Positions 1 through 10,014 of a stretch of 64,000 nt of DNA are shown here, in pieces (the first letter of the stretch is position 1; each line of letters begins with the position of its first letter). Both the position numbers and the translations under genes were made by a program. Under the pieces are notes generated by a model. That model was given only the letters and a program-made list of their open reading frames with translations, was not told the DNA's origin and did no database searches. Source of the stretch: Budorcas taxicolor (lineage: Eukaryota; Chordata; Mammalia; Artiodactyla; Bovidae). The stretch is taken from assembly GCF_023091745.1 (NCBI RefSeq), contig NC_068925.1, positions 75,271,085 to 75,335,084 on the forward strand, given 5' to 3'.

Positions 1-590
1 TTTTTAAGGAACAAAACACGTAAGGAAACACGATTCAGAAAGTTGAAGCAAGGCAAAGAAAACCAACTTTTCCCAACCTTCGTTGGAAGTCTTTCAAGAC
101 TGTTTGAAGGGAGCAAGTAAACTTTTGTTTGTTACCTTTGGTTTGTTACCCACTTTCAAAGTTTATCTTATCATAGGATGTGAGAATATGTATTTTCAGG
201 GCATCTGTTCTAAATAAATTATCTCTGTGTTTGTCTTTTTTAAGTTGGTGCAGCCCTAGATGATGGAGGGAGAAAGGAAAACTTTGTACCAGTAGAGAGA
301 TTGAGGTGTGGGCTGTGGGGTTGTGGGACCATTTCAAAAACTACCCAGAATATCAGAGTGCTTGGGGAAGCAGTTCTTGACAAGATAAGTCTAGCTTGTG
401 ATTAAATCTGCCAGACTCCCTCCTGCCTTCCAAGATATTTTCAGACACTTGCCAGTCATGTGTTCTAGCGTGTATATTTTATTTTCTGCATGAAGGTGTG
501 GAATGGATTATTGTCCTTTCATAAAACTCTATGGCAGCCCTAGAAAAATCCATCCTGCCACATTTCCATGAGTTGATGCTATTGACTATT
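1..590. other. Unique AT-rich sequence, no gene seen
   Basis: No repeat family, splice-flanked coding segment or RNA gene was recognised here. Short open frames are present on both strands but have no recognisable motif and no family resemblance. Confidence 0.5.
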
Positions 591-800
591 GGGGTGTTCG
601 TGTTGGCTCAGACAGTTAAGAATCTGCCTGCAATGCAGGACACCCAGGTTCAATCCTTGGTTTGGGAAGATCCCCTGGAGAAAGACATGGCAACCCACTC
701 TAGTGTGCTTGCCTAGAGAATCCCATGGACAGAGGAGCCTGGCGGGCTATAGTACTTGGGGTCGCAAACGTTAGACATGACTGAGCGACTAACACACACA
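591..800 (+). mobile_element. Bov-tA SINE
   Basis: The copy starts with the tRNA-derived head (tggctcaga..agttaagaatctgcc, then the B-box-like ggttcaatcc). It runs into the BovB-derived body (gcaacccactc, gagaatcccatgg, gaggagcctgg, ctgagcgact) and ends in a short aca-rich tail. Bov-tA is a non-autonomous ruminant SINE that depends on BovB machinery. No clear target duplication was seen. Nearly full length. Confidence 0.93.
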
Positions 801-1195
801 ATATACTTAGGCGTCTTCTTGTTTTTGTCCCAAGGTCAAGCCAATTACTGTTTGACAAATGGCAGAAGTGAAATGCTACTTTATAAGAACAGAGTCTGTC
901 AAAATCAGGGGGAAGCTGAGGACCCTTCCTTCTAATAATTCATTAGTGAAACACATAGCATGCTCTTTGGAAAGGGAGGAAAGTACTTCCACTCAGATGT
1001 CACAAAGGCGAAGTGATATTTCCTGCTGCCCGCTATGTACAAGGGGCTGAGCCTAAACTATCTGAGGTCATCTGCCCACTGATCCTGAGGGATCATTTTC
1101 AAAATAAAGTAGCTCGGCAACGTGTAAATTTCCATAATGTGACAGAAATCATTAGGAATCAAGACAGGGACTCAGCCTGTTCTTTTCTGATTATA
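801..1195. other. Unique sequence, no gene seen
   Basis: No known repeat or gene was recognised between the SINE and the Tigger-like relic. Short open frames overlap in several phases and look like chance. Confidence 0.45.
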
Positions 1196-1282
1196 CATAC
1201 ATACCTCATTTTATTGCTTTTCTCTTTATGACACTTCATACATATGGTGGGTTTTTTGAAGTTAGAGGTTGGTGAACCTTTG

Positions 1283-1657
1283 TTTTTAAAAATACTTTTT
1301 AAATCTATGTATTTCTTTATATTTTTTTAGAGATTCAGTTCAGATTCAGTCGCTCAGTCGTGTCTGACTCTTTGCGACCCCATGGACTGCAGCACGCCAG
1401 GCCTCCCTGTCCATCACCAGCTCCTGGAGTTTACTTTCCATTTATAGTCATAAAATATTGGCTATGTTCCCCATGTTCTGCTGTACAGTACATCCATCTC
1501 CCACTTCTCTGCCTCTTTATTTCCCTTCTTCCCCTCCCCACTGGCAACCCCTAGTTTGTGCTCTGTATCTGTGAGGCCGCGTGAGGCTGCTTCTTTTTGT
1601 TATACTCACCAGTTGGTTGTATTTTTTAGATTCCACATATAAGTGATATCATACAGG
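1283..1657 (-). mobile_element. L1 3' UTR fragment, antisense, inside the Tigger relic
   Basis: Read on the minus strand this is the 3' UTR of an older artiodactyl L1: gatatcacttatatgtgg-type and ctagggg-type stretches are recognisable, and the plus strand opens with a T-rich run (the poly(A) side). The Tigger sequence just left (1264-1277) and just right (1661-1675) is duplicated in diverged form, as expected of an aged L1 target-site duplication. It has no coding capacity. Confidence 0.7.
1334..1432 (-). mobile_element. BovB 3' end fragment (about 100 bp)
   Basis: The plus strand shows the reverse complement of the BovB 3' terminus: cagttcag, gctcagtcgtgtctgac, gaccccatggactgcag, cacgccaggcctccctg. 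It sits inside the antisense L1 fragment and is therefore younger than it. The variant is the gactgcag type. Confidence 0.88.
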
Positions 1658-1965
1658 ACTGAAGGTTTATGGCAACACTGCATCAAGCAAGTTTATTGGC
1701 AACTCTTCTCCAACAACGCTGGCTCCTTTATGTCTCTGTGTCACATTTGGGTGATTCTCACAATATTTCAAACTTCTTATTATATTTGTTATGGTGGTCT
1801 GTGATCAGTGATCACTGGTGTCACTACTACAACTCGCTGAGGCTCAGATGATGGCTAGCATTTTTTAGCAATAAAGCATTTTTAATTAAGGACTGTGCAT
1901 TATTTTTTTAGACAAAACGCTATTGCATATTTAAGTTATGGTATAGTATAAACATTATAAATGCT

Positions 1966-2107
1966 CGGAGAAGGCAATGGCAACCCACTCCAGTATTCTT
2001 GCCTAGAGAATCCCTTGGACAGAGGAGCCTGGTGGGCTGCTGTCCATGGGGTCGCACAGAGTTGGATACGACTGAAGCGACTCGGCATGCAAGCATGCAT
2101 GCATACA
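1966..2107 (+). mobile_element. BOV-A2-type SINE monomer
   Basis: It begins with ggagaaggcaatggcaaccc and ends with gactgaagcgact followed by a gcatgcaagcatgcatgc tail. There is no tRNA-like head, as is typical of BOV-A units. A 10-bp target duplication, tagtataaac, lies at 1944-1953 and 2108-2117, and the flanks rejoin to a continuous Tigger1-like sequence. Confidence 0.9.
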
Positions 2108-2175
2108 TAGTATAAACGTAACTTTTATATGCACTGGGACACCAAAAGTTTGTGTGACTCTCTCCAGACCAGTTT

Positions 2176-3712
2176 GTGATGTTTGCTTTACGGCTGTTGT
2201 TGGCAATCAAACCTTCTGTATCCTGAGTTCTGCCTGTATCGTGCTCCCTTCCAGGATGGGATGGACCAGATAGATCCATAGAAAAACTGTCAAAGGTTTA
2301 AAGTTAGGTGTGAACTTCAGGTGTCTATCATTCCTGCAGCTCATTGTCCTCTTGCTGCCCCTGAGATTGGACACCTCCTCACCAGCCTCTTTCTTCTCCT
2401 TCCTGAAAGCTGAGTTGCACCCACGGTTCATTAATAGTGTAGAACGAGCTTATCCCTGTCTTCATTTTCTCGTCTACCTCTGCACAAGAAAAATACTTCT
2501 TCTCCTTGAGAGAAAGGAGAGCATTGTCACCATCTGGTCTGATTCCAGAGTCACCGTGCTGCAGGAATGAAGAGCCAGACCTCCCCAGGATTCCGTTTGC
2601 CATCATGTGGCTCCTATCACTGCAGCCGTGGAGCACCAAGGAGATAAAATCGCCTCTCGGCAAGGAATCTAGGAGGCCAGCCTAGGCTTAGCAGTCCTTC
2701 CCTGTCTGGAGTCACAGCCACATGAAGCCACTTCTCTTGTTCTTTCTCTCAGACCAAACCTTAGAGGCTGCTGGCCAGAGGCACACGCCAAACAAATTCA
2801 ACCACACTGTTTAGCTGCTGGTGGCGGAGTTAGAATTTCTCTCTCTCAACCTTTGGAAAACTCCAAATCCTGGACATAAGTGCCAAGCTGGCAGATGTGG
2901 TTTTCTGTGGTCCAAGCTAGGCTTCAGTAATGGATATAGAGCATCAGCTTCTCTCTTCTGGTTATCTTGAGCCAGGCATTGGCACAAGGCAGTATTGCCA
3001 AACAAATGGCATTTTTGTGCCATTTGTGAAAATTGACTCCCCTAATTAACTTACTCATACAAATGCACTCAGGATAAAGACATTAGGATGATTACCTAGA
3101 AAATTACTACGTTGGTAGAGTCCCTCGTGCCCCCTTTTGCCTCTTAAATGTGCCAAGAACAAAAATCGCTCTGATGACATTGTTAGATCGCAGAGAGCAA
3201 ATAACTGATGAATGAAAGGATGGCGCCTCATGTTGGCTCCTTTAACCCTAATTTTAGCTCATGGATTCTGCTCAGCGTGGGGTAGCCAAGAAATGATTTT
3301 CTCCTTCCAGAGGGGAGCACTGGTGAAGATCAGAATAACTTCTTGGTGTGTATTCAAGCACCTTTTCCAGCGCTAGGCTACACAGCAATTACAGCTAAAT
3401 GAGTTTTGTATCAATTAGGACAGCTAGGAGGGTACTCTGGGGGGACTAGCAGGAGGCCTACATTTCAGAAACAAGAGGTTATAAAATTTCATTTGTTTAT
3501 CTAGCTTCCAAATGCAGCTTTATTATTTTACTTTATGAACCTAGGAATCTTCACCTAGAGCCTCAGCAATATGAAACATTTCTGGCCCTGGGGGAACTTT
3601 ACTTCCTCTTTTTGAAATAGTCTGTGTATAGGTGTTGGTCATTCTCATCAGAAATCCAAGATTTCCGGAAAATATCCACCTTTTTTGTGGTTTCACTTCT
3701 TTTTACTATAGC
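2176..3712. other. Unique or unassigned sequence
   Basis: About 1.5 kb with no recognised repeat. Overlapping frames of 86 and 94 codons exist on opposite strands around 2310-2663, but neither has a domain, signal peptide or family resemblance. The stretch at 2180-2780 has a texture like an old LTR or other relic, but no family could be named. Confidence 0.35.
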
Positions 3713-3746
<34 letters not shown>

Positions 3747-3756
3747 GTGTGTGTGT
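3713..3756. repeat. (GT)n microsatellite
   Basis: Alternating GT interrupted by two AT steps. It abuts the 3' side of the following minus-strand SINE, consistent with expansion of the SINE tail. Confidence 0.95.
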
Positions 3757-3956
3757 TAGTCACCCAGTCGTGTCCGATGCTTTGCAACCCCACGGACTGT
3801 AGCCCGCCAACTTCCTCTCTCCATGGAATTCTCTAGGCAAGAATATTGGAGTGGGTTGCCATTCCTTTCTCTGCGGGGATCTTTCCAAACCAGGGATTGA
3901 ACCCCGGTCTCCCACACTGCAGGCAGATTCTTTACCATCTGAGCCACCAGCGAGCT
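3755..3956 (-). mobile_element. Bov-tA SINE, antisense
   Basis: The plus strand reads the SINE backwards: cagtcgtgtccgatgc, then ggcaagaatattggagtggg, and the tRNA-like head complement ttctttaccatctgagcc at the right. Nearly full length. The 3' tail merges with the GT microsatellite. Confidence 0.93.
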
Positions 3957-4144
3957 ACATCATGTGAGTAGGTAACTACTGAAATAAAATGTATAATTTC
4001 CCAAATTGGGTTCTGTGTTCTTTGGTAGATCAGCATGGAGAGAAGTCAGAAGATGTGAGGTATGGTTCTTGTCATTGGTATATGGAGGTAATGGTGTGTG
4101 CATCCTGCAAAAATTAGAGACAAATTTGTATTCTGAGTTCAAAT

Positions 4145-4308
4145 GAATGGTTTTTAACTCTGCTGCACATTAGATTCATCTAGTGAGTTTTTAAAAGTGC
4201 CAATGTCTGAGCCCCAACTTAGACCAGTTAAGTTAATCTCCCTGGAAGGTGGAGTCAAGATATCTCAAAAGCCCCCCAGAAGATACTAGTCAGCCAGGGC
4301 TGAGAACC
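4145..4308 (+). mobile_element. MER5/MER20-like hAT MITE relic
   Basis: It has the layout of the small hAT-Charlie non-autonomous elements: ctgctgcacattagattcat near the left, a gagccccaactta core, and a gggctgagaaccaatca right end. It is diverged, with no coding capacity. The exact subfamily is uncertain. Confidence 0.55.
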
Positions 4309-4309
4309 A

Positions 4310-4897
4310 ATCATTCATTACTTTCATAAATATGTATTCATCACCTACTATATGCTAGGCCCTATTCTAGAGGCTGGCGATGTAGCAGTGAACAAATCAG
4401 ACAAAAGCCTCTGCCTTTATAGGGCTTATATGCTAGCAGGTTTTGACTGACAACAAATAAATCAATAGCATTCATGGTATACAAGCCTGTGAAAAGTGCT
4501 AAGTAGAAAAATCAAAGAAGGAAGGGAAACATCCCGTATGCGAGGGGAGGCATTGAAACATTTGCAGGGTATCCAAGTGTCCTCTCCTGAGAACACGATA
4601 TTGCACAAAGGCCAGGAGGAGGTGGGCAAGAGCCTCTGAGCAGAGGGAACAGCGAATGCAAGTCCTAGAAGTGGAGTATGGCTGTTTCAGGAAAAGCACG
4701 GGTGCTAAAGCACCTGTGAATTACTGGTCTAAGCTAATAAAATCCACACAATAGCTACAAGATGAACTACTTGTGGGAGTAAACCAGAAGACTGTGTATA
4801 AATGTGTGATTGATAATTTTGAAGTATTCTGAACTATACAGCTATAATCTTAAGGAAGCAGGCAGTGACGTGATGACAAGTTAGTAAGGAAAGCCCC
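4310..4897 (-). mobile_element. L2 (CR1-clade) LINE relic, antisense
   Basis: The plus strand begins with the reversed L2 3' end (catcacctactatatgctag, then ccctattctagaggctgg, gcagtgaacaaatcagac). It continues through gcagagggaacagcgaatgc to cagtgacgtgatgac. It is heavily mutated, non-coding and pan-mammalian in age. Confidence 0.65.
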
Positions 4898-5013
4898 AAG
4901 AATACTGGCGTCGGTTGCCATGTCTTTCTCCAGGGGATCTTCCCAACCCAGGGACTGAGCCAGGGTCTCCTGCATTTCAGGCAGAGTCTTTAGCTGAGCC
5001 ACCAGGGAAGCTC
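4898..5013 (-). mobile_element. Bov-tA SINE fragment lacking its 3' half, antisense
   Basis: The plus strand shows agaatactggcgtcggttgcc through ctgagccaccagggaagctc, which is the head and middle of Bov-tA reversed. The BovB-like 3' tail is absent. Loss of the 3' end is unusual, because SINEs normally lose the 5' end. It lies head to head with the next SINE. Confidence 0.88.
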
Positions 5014-5041
5014 AAACTGATGTGAAGTATATTTCATTTTT

Positions 5042-5250
5042 GGGTTTCCCTGGTGGCTCAGCCGGTAAAGAATCTCCCTGCAATGTGAGAGACCTGGGTT
5101 CCATATCTAGGTCTGAAAGACCTCCTGGAGAAGGGAATGGCAACCCACTACAGTATTTTTGCCTGGAGAATCCCATGGACAGAGGAACCTAGCAGGCTAT
5201 AATCCATAGGATTGCGAAGAGTCAAACACGACTGAACAACCAACACGTAA
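5042..5250 (+). mobile_element. Bov-tA SINE
   Basis: Full length: gggtttccctggtggctcag head, cctgggttcc B-box region, gaagggaatggcaacccac, gagaatcccatgg, and acacgactgaacaacc at the 3' end. Its head faces the truncated SINE 28 bp upstream. Confidence 0.94.
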
Positions 5251-5508
5251 CACTTCATATTCCATTTTAGCCTATTTGGGAAAGGCAGGGGGAGTAGGAA
5301 ATAGATCAATCTAGAGAAATAAGGCAGCGAAAGGAAGCAAGGGTAACAAAGGTTCTCTACACACTAGTGAGTGGGGGGAGGGTACAAGGATGCCATGTGT
5401 CTGGAGAGGTCATGGCAAGTGTGTGGTTAACATTTGAATCACATAACTGACAATCATCATTGCTAGTCAATGTTCTGCAGGCCAACAAAATAATTTTGGG
5501 AGGGAGGG
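5251..5508. other. Unique sequence
   Basis: Purine-rich unique DNA between a SINE and the L1. No gene or repeat was recognised. Confidence 0.4.
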
Positions 5509-6572
5509 CTTCACTTTATATGCTGATCTCTAGGTTTACCCATGTTGCTGCAAGTGGTATCATTGCATTCTTTTTTGTGGCTGAGTAATATTCCATTACT
5601 TTGCCAACAAAGATCCGTCTAGTCAAGGCTATGGTTTTTCCAGTGGTCAGTGTGAGAGTTGGACTGTGGAGAAAGCTGAGTCCTGAAGAATTGATGCATT
5701 TGAACTGTGGTGTTGGAGAAGACTCTTGAGAGTCCCTTGGACTGCAAGGAGATCCAACCAGTCCATTCTGAAGGAGATCAGCCCTGGGATTTCTTTGGAA
5801 GGAATGATGCTGAAGCTGATACTCCAGTACTTTGGCCACCTCATGCAAAACGTTGACTCATTGGAAAAGACTCTGATGCTGAGAGGGATTGGGGGCAGGA
5901 GGAGAAGGGGATGACCGAGGATGAGATGGCTGGATGGCATCACGGACTCGATGGACGTGAGTCTGAGTGAACTCCGGGAGTTGGTGATGGACAGGGAGGC
6001 CTGGCGTGCTGCGATTCATGGGGTTGCAAAGAGTCGGACACGACTGAGTGACTGAACTGAACTGAATATTCCATTGTATATACATACCACATCTTCTTTA
6101 TCTGTTCATTGGGCAATGGCCACTTAAGTTGCTTCCTTATCTTTACCACATTTAGTGAAGTTAGTCAGACAGAGAAAGACAAGTAACATAGATACCATTT
6201 CTATGTGGAATTTAAATAAATAACACAGATGAACTTGTTTACAAAATAGAAATAGACTCACAAACATAGAAAACAAACTTATGGATACAAAAGAGGATAG
6301 TAGGAAATGGAGGCGATAAATTAGGAATTTAGGATTAACATATATACACTACTGTTTATAAAATAGCTAAACAATAAAGACATACTGTGTAGCATAGGGA
6401 ACAACAAGGACATGCTGTGTAGCACATGTATAGCGTATTATACTTAATATCATATAATAATCTATAATAGAATATAATCTGAAAAAGGATACATACGTAT
6501 GTATGAAAATGAATCAATTTGCACACACTTGAAATTAACACAACATTGTAAATTAAGTATACTTCAAAAAAT
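5509..6572 (+). mobile_element. L1 3' UTR copy with inverted 5' part (twin-priming type), split by BovB
   Basis: The right part, 6152-6572, is plus-strand ruminant L1 3' UTR (agtgaagttagtcagacag, caaatgaacttg-type, acaacattgtaaatta, ending near an A-rich run). The left part, 5509-5597 plus 6076-6141, is the immediately preceding L1 sequence in minus orientation (ggctgagtaatattccattg read backwards). The junction lies around 6142-6151. agtgaag is present at both the outer left edge (reversed) and at 6153, so the two parts meet head to head as in twin-primed L1 insertion. No clear outer target duplication was found. Confidence 0.75.
5598..6064 (+). mobile_element. BovB 3' fragment inserted in L1
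   Basis: It encodes the decayed C-terminal tail of BovB ORF2 (the KAEHRRIDAFELWCWRRLLR-like region is recognisable with changes) and ends in gactgaactgaactg. The target duplication aatattccatt is exact at 5587-5597 and 6065-6075, and the flanking L1 rejoins across it. It belongs to the BovB lineage with the gcgattcatgg and gattgggggcagg diagnostic stretches. 5'-truncated, non-functional. Confidence 0.94.
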
Positions 6573-7110
6573 TAATAGTAAAGGGACACTTGAAGAAAAA
6601 CTTGGCTTCTAATATATCTAGCACATAGGGAATGATTGGGTTGATGAGCCGGTGTGAACACATAGCTAGCTTAACTGTACTTCTTATGAAACATAAGGGA
6701 ATTACAAGTGATATTCTAGTTATCAGTCTCGGTAAACTTTGTATGAGCTCGTTTCCCCTGAGTTACATCACTCCAGTATTAAATACTGAGAAGGTAGACT
6801 CAGAGCCTGTGGATGTGAGATGGTGAATTTGGGGTAAGAGAATGCTTCTTTCTTGGACCTCTCAGGCCCCCTCCCTGCTGACCTCTCTAGCTTTTGTTTT
6901 TTGATTGCCATGTGACACATTTTCTATCCAAAACAGCAACACCCTGTTCAACCCCTATTTGCTGCCTGGCTGTTGTTTTTACACAGCATAAATCAGAATA
7001 ATACCTAATATCTTACTTATCTTTTCTAGCTGACAAGAAAATCAGATGTGATAAAATACTTTGATTTAAGGTGCTAAAAATGTGTACAATAAGATGTTTT
7101 ATTATTAACA
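6573..7110. other. Unique sequence, no gene seen
   Basis: No repeat or gene was recognised. A 64-codon frame near 6632-6826 has no motif. Confidence 0.4.
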
Positions 7111-7445
7111 ATGATAAGATTCAGTTCAGTTCAGTGGCTCAGTCGTGTCCAACGCTTTGCTACCCCATGAATCGCAGCACGCCAGGCCTCCCTGTCCATC
7201 ACCATCTCCCACAGTTCACTCAGACTCACATCCATCGAGTCTGTGATGCCATCCAGCCATCTCATCCTCGGTCATCCCCTTCTCTTCCTGCCCCCAATCC
7301 CTCCCAGCATCAGAGACTTTTCCAATGAGTCAACTCTTCTCATGAGGTGGCCGAAGTACTGGAGTTTCAGCTTCAGCATCATTCCTTCCAAAGAAATCCC
7401 AGGGCTGATCTCCTTCAGAATGGACTGGTTGGATCTCCTTGCAGT

Positions 7446-8976
7446 CTAAGGGACTCTCAAGAGTCTTCTCCAACACCACAGTTCAAAAGCATCAATTCTT
7501 CGGTGCTCAGCCTTCTTCACAGTCCAACTCTCACATCCATACATGACTACTGGAAAAACCATAGCCTTGACTAGACGGACCTTAGTCGGCAAAGTAATGT
7601 CTCTGCTTTTGAATATACTATCTAGGTTGATCATAACTTTTCTTCCAAGGAGTAGGCATCTTTTAATTTCATGGCTGTAGTCACCATCTGCAGTGATTTT
7701 GGAGCCCCAAAAAATAAAGTCTGACACTGTTTCCACTGTTTTCCCATCTATTTCCCATGAAGGGATGGGACCAGATGCCATGATCTTTGTTTTCTGATTG
7801 TTGAGCTTTAAGCCAACTTTTTCACTCTCCTCTTTCACTTTCATCAAGAGGGTTTTTAGCTCCTCTTCACTTTCTGCCATAAGGGTGGTGTCATCTGCAT
7901 ATCTGAGGTTATTGATATTTCTCCCGGCAATCTTGATTCCAGCTTGTGTTTCTTCCAGTCCAGCATTTCTCATGATGTACTCTGCATAGAAGTTAAATAA
8001 GCAGGGTGACAATATATGGCCTTGATGTACTCCTTTTCCTATTTGGAACCAGTCTTTTGTTCCATGTCCAGTTCTAACTGTTGCTTCCTGACCTGCATAT
8101 GGATTTCTCAAGAGGCAGGTCAGGTGGTCTGGTATTCCCATCTCTTTCAGAATTTTCCACAGTTTATTGTGATCCACAGTCAAAGGCTTTGGCATAGTCA
8201 ATAAAGCAGAAATAGATGTTTTCCTGGAACTCTCTTGCTTTTTCCATGATCCAGCGGATGTTGGCAATTTGATCTCTGGTTCCTCTGCCTTTTCTAAAAC
8301 CAGCTTGAACATCAGGAAGTTCACGGTTCATGTATTGCTGTAGCCTGGCTTGGAGAATTTTGAGCATTACTTTACTAGCATGTGAGATGAGTGCAATTGT
8401 GTGGTAGTTTGAGCATTCTCTGGCATTGCCTTTCTTTGGAATTGGAATGAAGACTGACCTTTTCCAGTCCTGTGGCCACTGTTGACTTTTCCAAATTTGC
8501 TGGCATATGGAGTGCAGCACTTTCACAGCATCATCTTTCAGGATTTGAAACAGCTCAACTGGAATTCCATCACCTCCACTAGCTTTGTTCATAGTGATGC
8601 TTTCTAAGGCCCACTTGACTTCACATTCCAAGATGTCTGGCTCTAGATTAGTGATCACATCATCATGATTATTTGGGTCGTGAAGATCTCTTTTGTACAG
8701 TTCTTCCATGTATTCTTGCCACCTCTTCTTAATATCTTCTGCTTCTGTTAGGTCCATATCATTTCTGTCCTTCATCTTTGCATGAAATGTTCCCTTGGTA
8801 TCTCTAATTTTCTTGAAGAGATCTCTAGTCTTTCCCATTCTGTTGTTTTCCTCTATTTCTTTGCATTGATCACTGAGGAAGGCTTTCTTATCTCTTCTTG
8901 CTGTTCTCTGGAACTCTGCATTCAGATGCTTATATCTTTCCTTTTCTCCTTTGCTTTTTGCCTCTCTTCTTTTCAC
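7446..8976 (-). pseudogene. BovB ORF2 reverse transcriptase region, broken
   Basis: Minus-strand translation shows RT motif A (FCFIDYAKAFDC), motif B region (GKGVHQGHILSPCLF) and catalytic motif C with an intact YADD (NLRYADDTTLMAES). The C-terminal zone follows (KAEHRRIDAFELWCWRRLLR). It is broken in at least three places. A stop lies just before the 8976 methionine, where the frame has TGA in ..EEA-stop-QIAV. A two-base loss near 8180 shifts frame directly after FDC. A TAG lies at the end of RRLLRVP (about 7447). A further 3' frame runs to 7120. Genomic relic only. Confidence 0.9.
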
Positions 8977-9159
8977 AGCTATTTGTCAGGCCTCCTCAGA
9001 CAGCCATTTTGCTTTTTTGCATTTCTTTTCCATGGGGATGGTCTTGATCTCTGTCTCTTGTACAATGTCAGGAACCTCATTCCGTAGTTCATCAGACACT
9101 CTATCTATCAGATCTAGGCCCTTAAATCTATTTCTCACTTCCACTGTATAATCATAAGC

Positions 9160-9590
9160 AGCTGCGAGCCAGTGCACTAAGCGCGGCCGAGAGGAGCTAC
9201 CCTACGTCCGAGGTCAGGGGCAGCAGCCTAGAGTGCCAGGGTGCGATGGCGCAGGAACGGCCGAGAGGAGCTACCCTGCGTCCAAGGTCAGTGGCGGCCA
9301 GGAGGAGCTACCCCGAGCCCGAGGTCAGTGGCGGCCAGGAGGAGACACCCCGCGGCCGAGGTCAGGGACAGCCGGGAGAAGCCACCTCGCGCCCGAGGCC
9401 AGAGGCGGCAGCTGGGAGGAGCAACCCGAGGAGCGGTGGCTGCGCAGGCACAGGAGGGCCTAGAGGAGCTATCCCACGTTGAAGGTCAGGAACAGCGGCA
9501 GTAAGGAGATACCCCTCGTCCAAGGTAAGGAGCAGCGGCTGTGCTTTGCTGGAGCAGCCCTGAAGAGATACCCCACGCCCAAGCTAAGAG
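9160..9590 (+). repeat. BovB 5' UTR with degenerate about 38-bp tandem modules
   Basis: GC- and CpG-rich. A motif of the form gag(c/a)tacccc, followed by a cg(t/c)cc(g/a)aggtcag segment and ggcggccag, recurs with starts at 9192, 9268, 9304, 9342, 9378, 9419, 9466, 9506 and 9565. Most spacings are 36-41 bp, and the first is double. This is the extreme 5' end of the element, the region expected to carry the internal promoter. The open frames here in all three phases are by-products of high GC. Confidence 0.8.
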
Positions 9591-10014
9591 AAACCCAAGT
9601 AAGATGGTAGGTGTTGCAAGAGGGCATCAGAGGGCAGACACACTGAAACCATACTCACAGAAAACTAGTCAATCTAATCACACTAGGACCACAGCTGTGT
9701 CTAACTCAATGAAACCAAGCCATGCCCGCGGGGCAACCCAAGACGGGCGGATTATGGTGGAGAGGTCTGACAGGATGTGGTCCACTGCAGAAGGGAATGG
9801 CAAGCCACTTCAGTATTCTTGCCTTGAGAACCCCATGAACAGTATGAAAAGGCAAAATGATAGGATACCAAAAGAGAAACTCCCCAGGTCATTAAGTGCC
9901 CAATATGCTACTGGAGATCAGTGGAGAAATAACTCCAGAAAGAATGAAGGGATGGAGCCAATGCAAAAACAACATCCAGCTATGGATGGGACTGGTGATA
10001 GAAGCAAGATCTGA
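9541..10014 (+). pseudogene. BovB ORF1-like upstream coding region
   Basis: An open frame of 157 codons, basic and Ser/Asn-rich, with no recognisable catalytic domain. It is in the same reading frame as the endonuclease downstream, separated only by a TGA at 10012-10014. In remembered BovB consensus that codon is CGA, so the stop looks like CpG decay and the two were probably one reading frame. Function of this N-terminal part is unknown. Confidence 0.6.

Larger units (their letters stand above)
1196..2175 (+). mobile_element. Tigger1-like DNA transposon relic, split by three later insertions
   Basis: Three separated pieces read as one Tigger1-type (TcMar) non-autonomous element. The left end near 1196-1282 has a terminal-repeat-like catacctcattttattgc preceded by TA. 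The middle at 1661-1943 includes a gtgatcagtgatcactgg core and a caatatttcaaac stretch. The right part at 2108-2175 has acttttatatgcactggga and tgtgtgactc. The right terminal repeat is lost. The gaps hold an antisense L1 with a BovB tail inside it, and a BOV-A2 monomer. No transposase frame remains. Family assignment is from remembered consensus. Confidence 0.7.

Noticed and set aside
2300..2670. Opposed 86- and 94-codon frames as a small gene
   Set aside because: Open on both strands, no recognisable protein, and the sequence resembles an unclassified old repeat.
7446..8976. Reverse transcriptase frames as a host or viral gene
   Set aside because: They match BovB ORF2 motifs and contain stops and frameshifts. 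They belong to a retrotransposon relic, not to a retrovirus or domesticated gene.
9233..9504. Three overlapping open frames in one GC-rich stretch
   Set aside because: They are by-products of the tandem modules in the BovB 5' UTR, not proteins.
9186..9590. Regularly spaced repeats as a CRISPR-like array
   Set aside because: Repeats are degenerate, spacers are not unique, and the genome is a mammal's. They are transposon 5' UTR modules.
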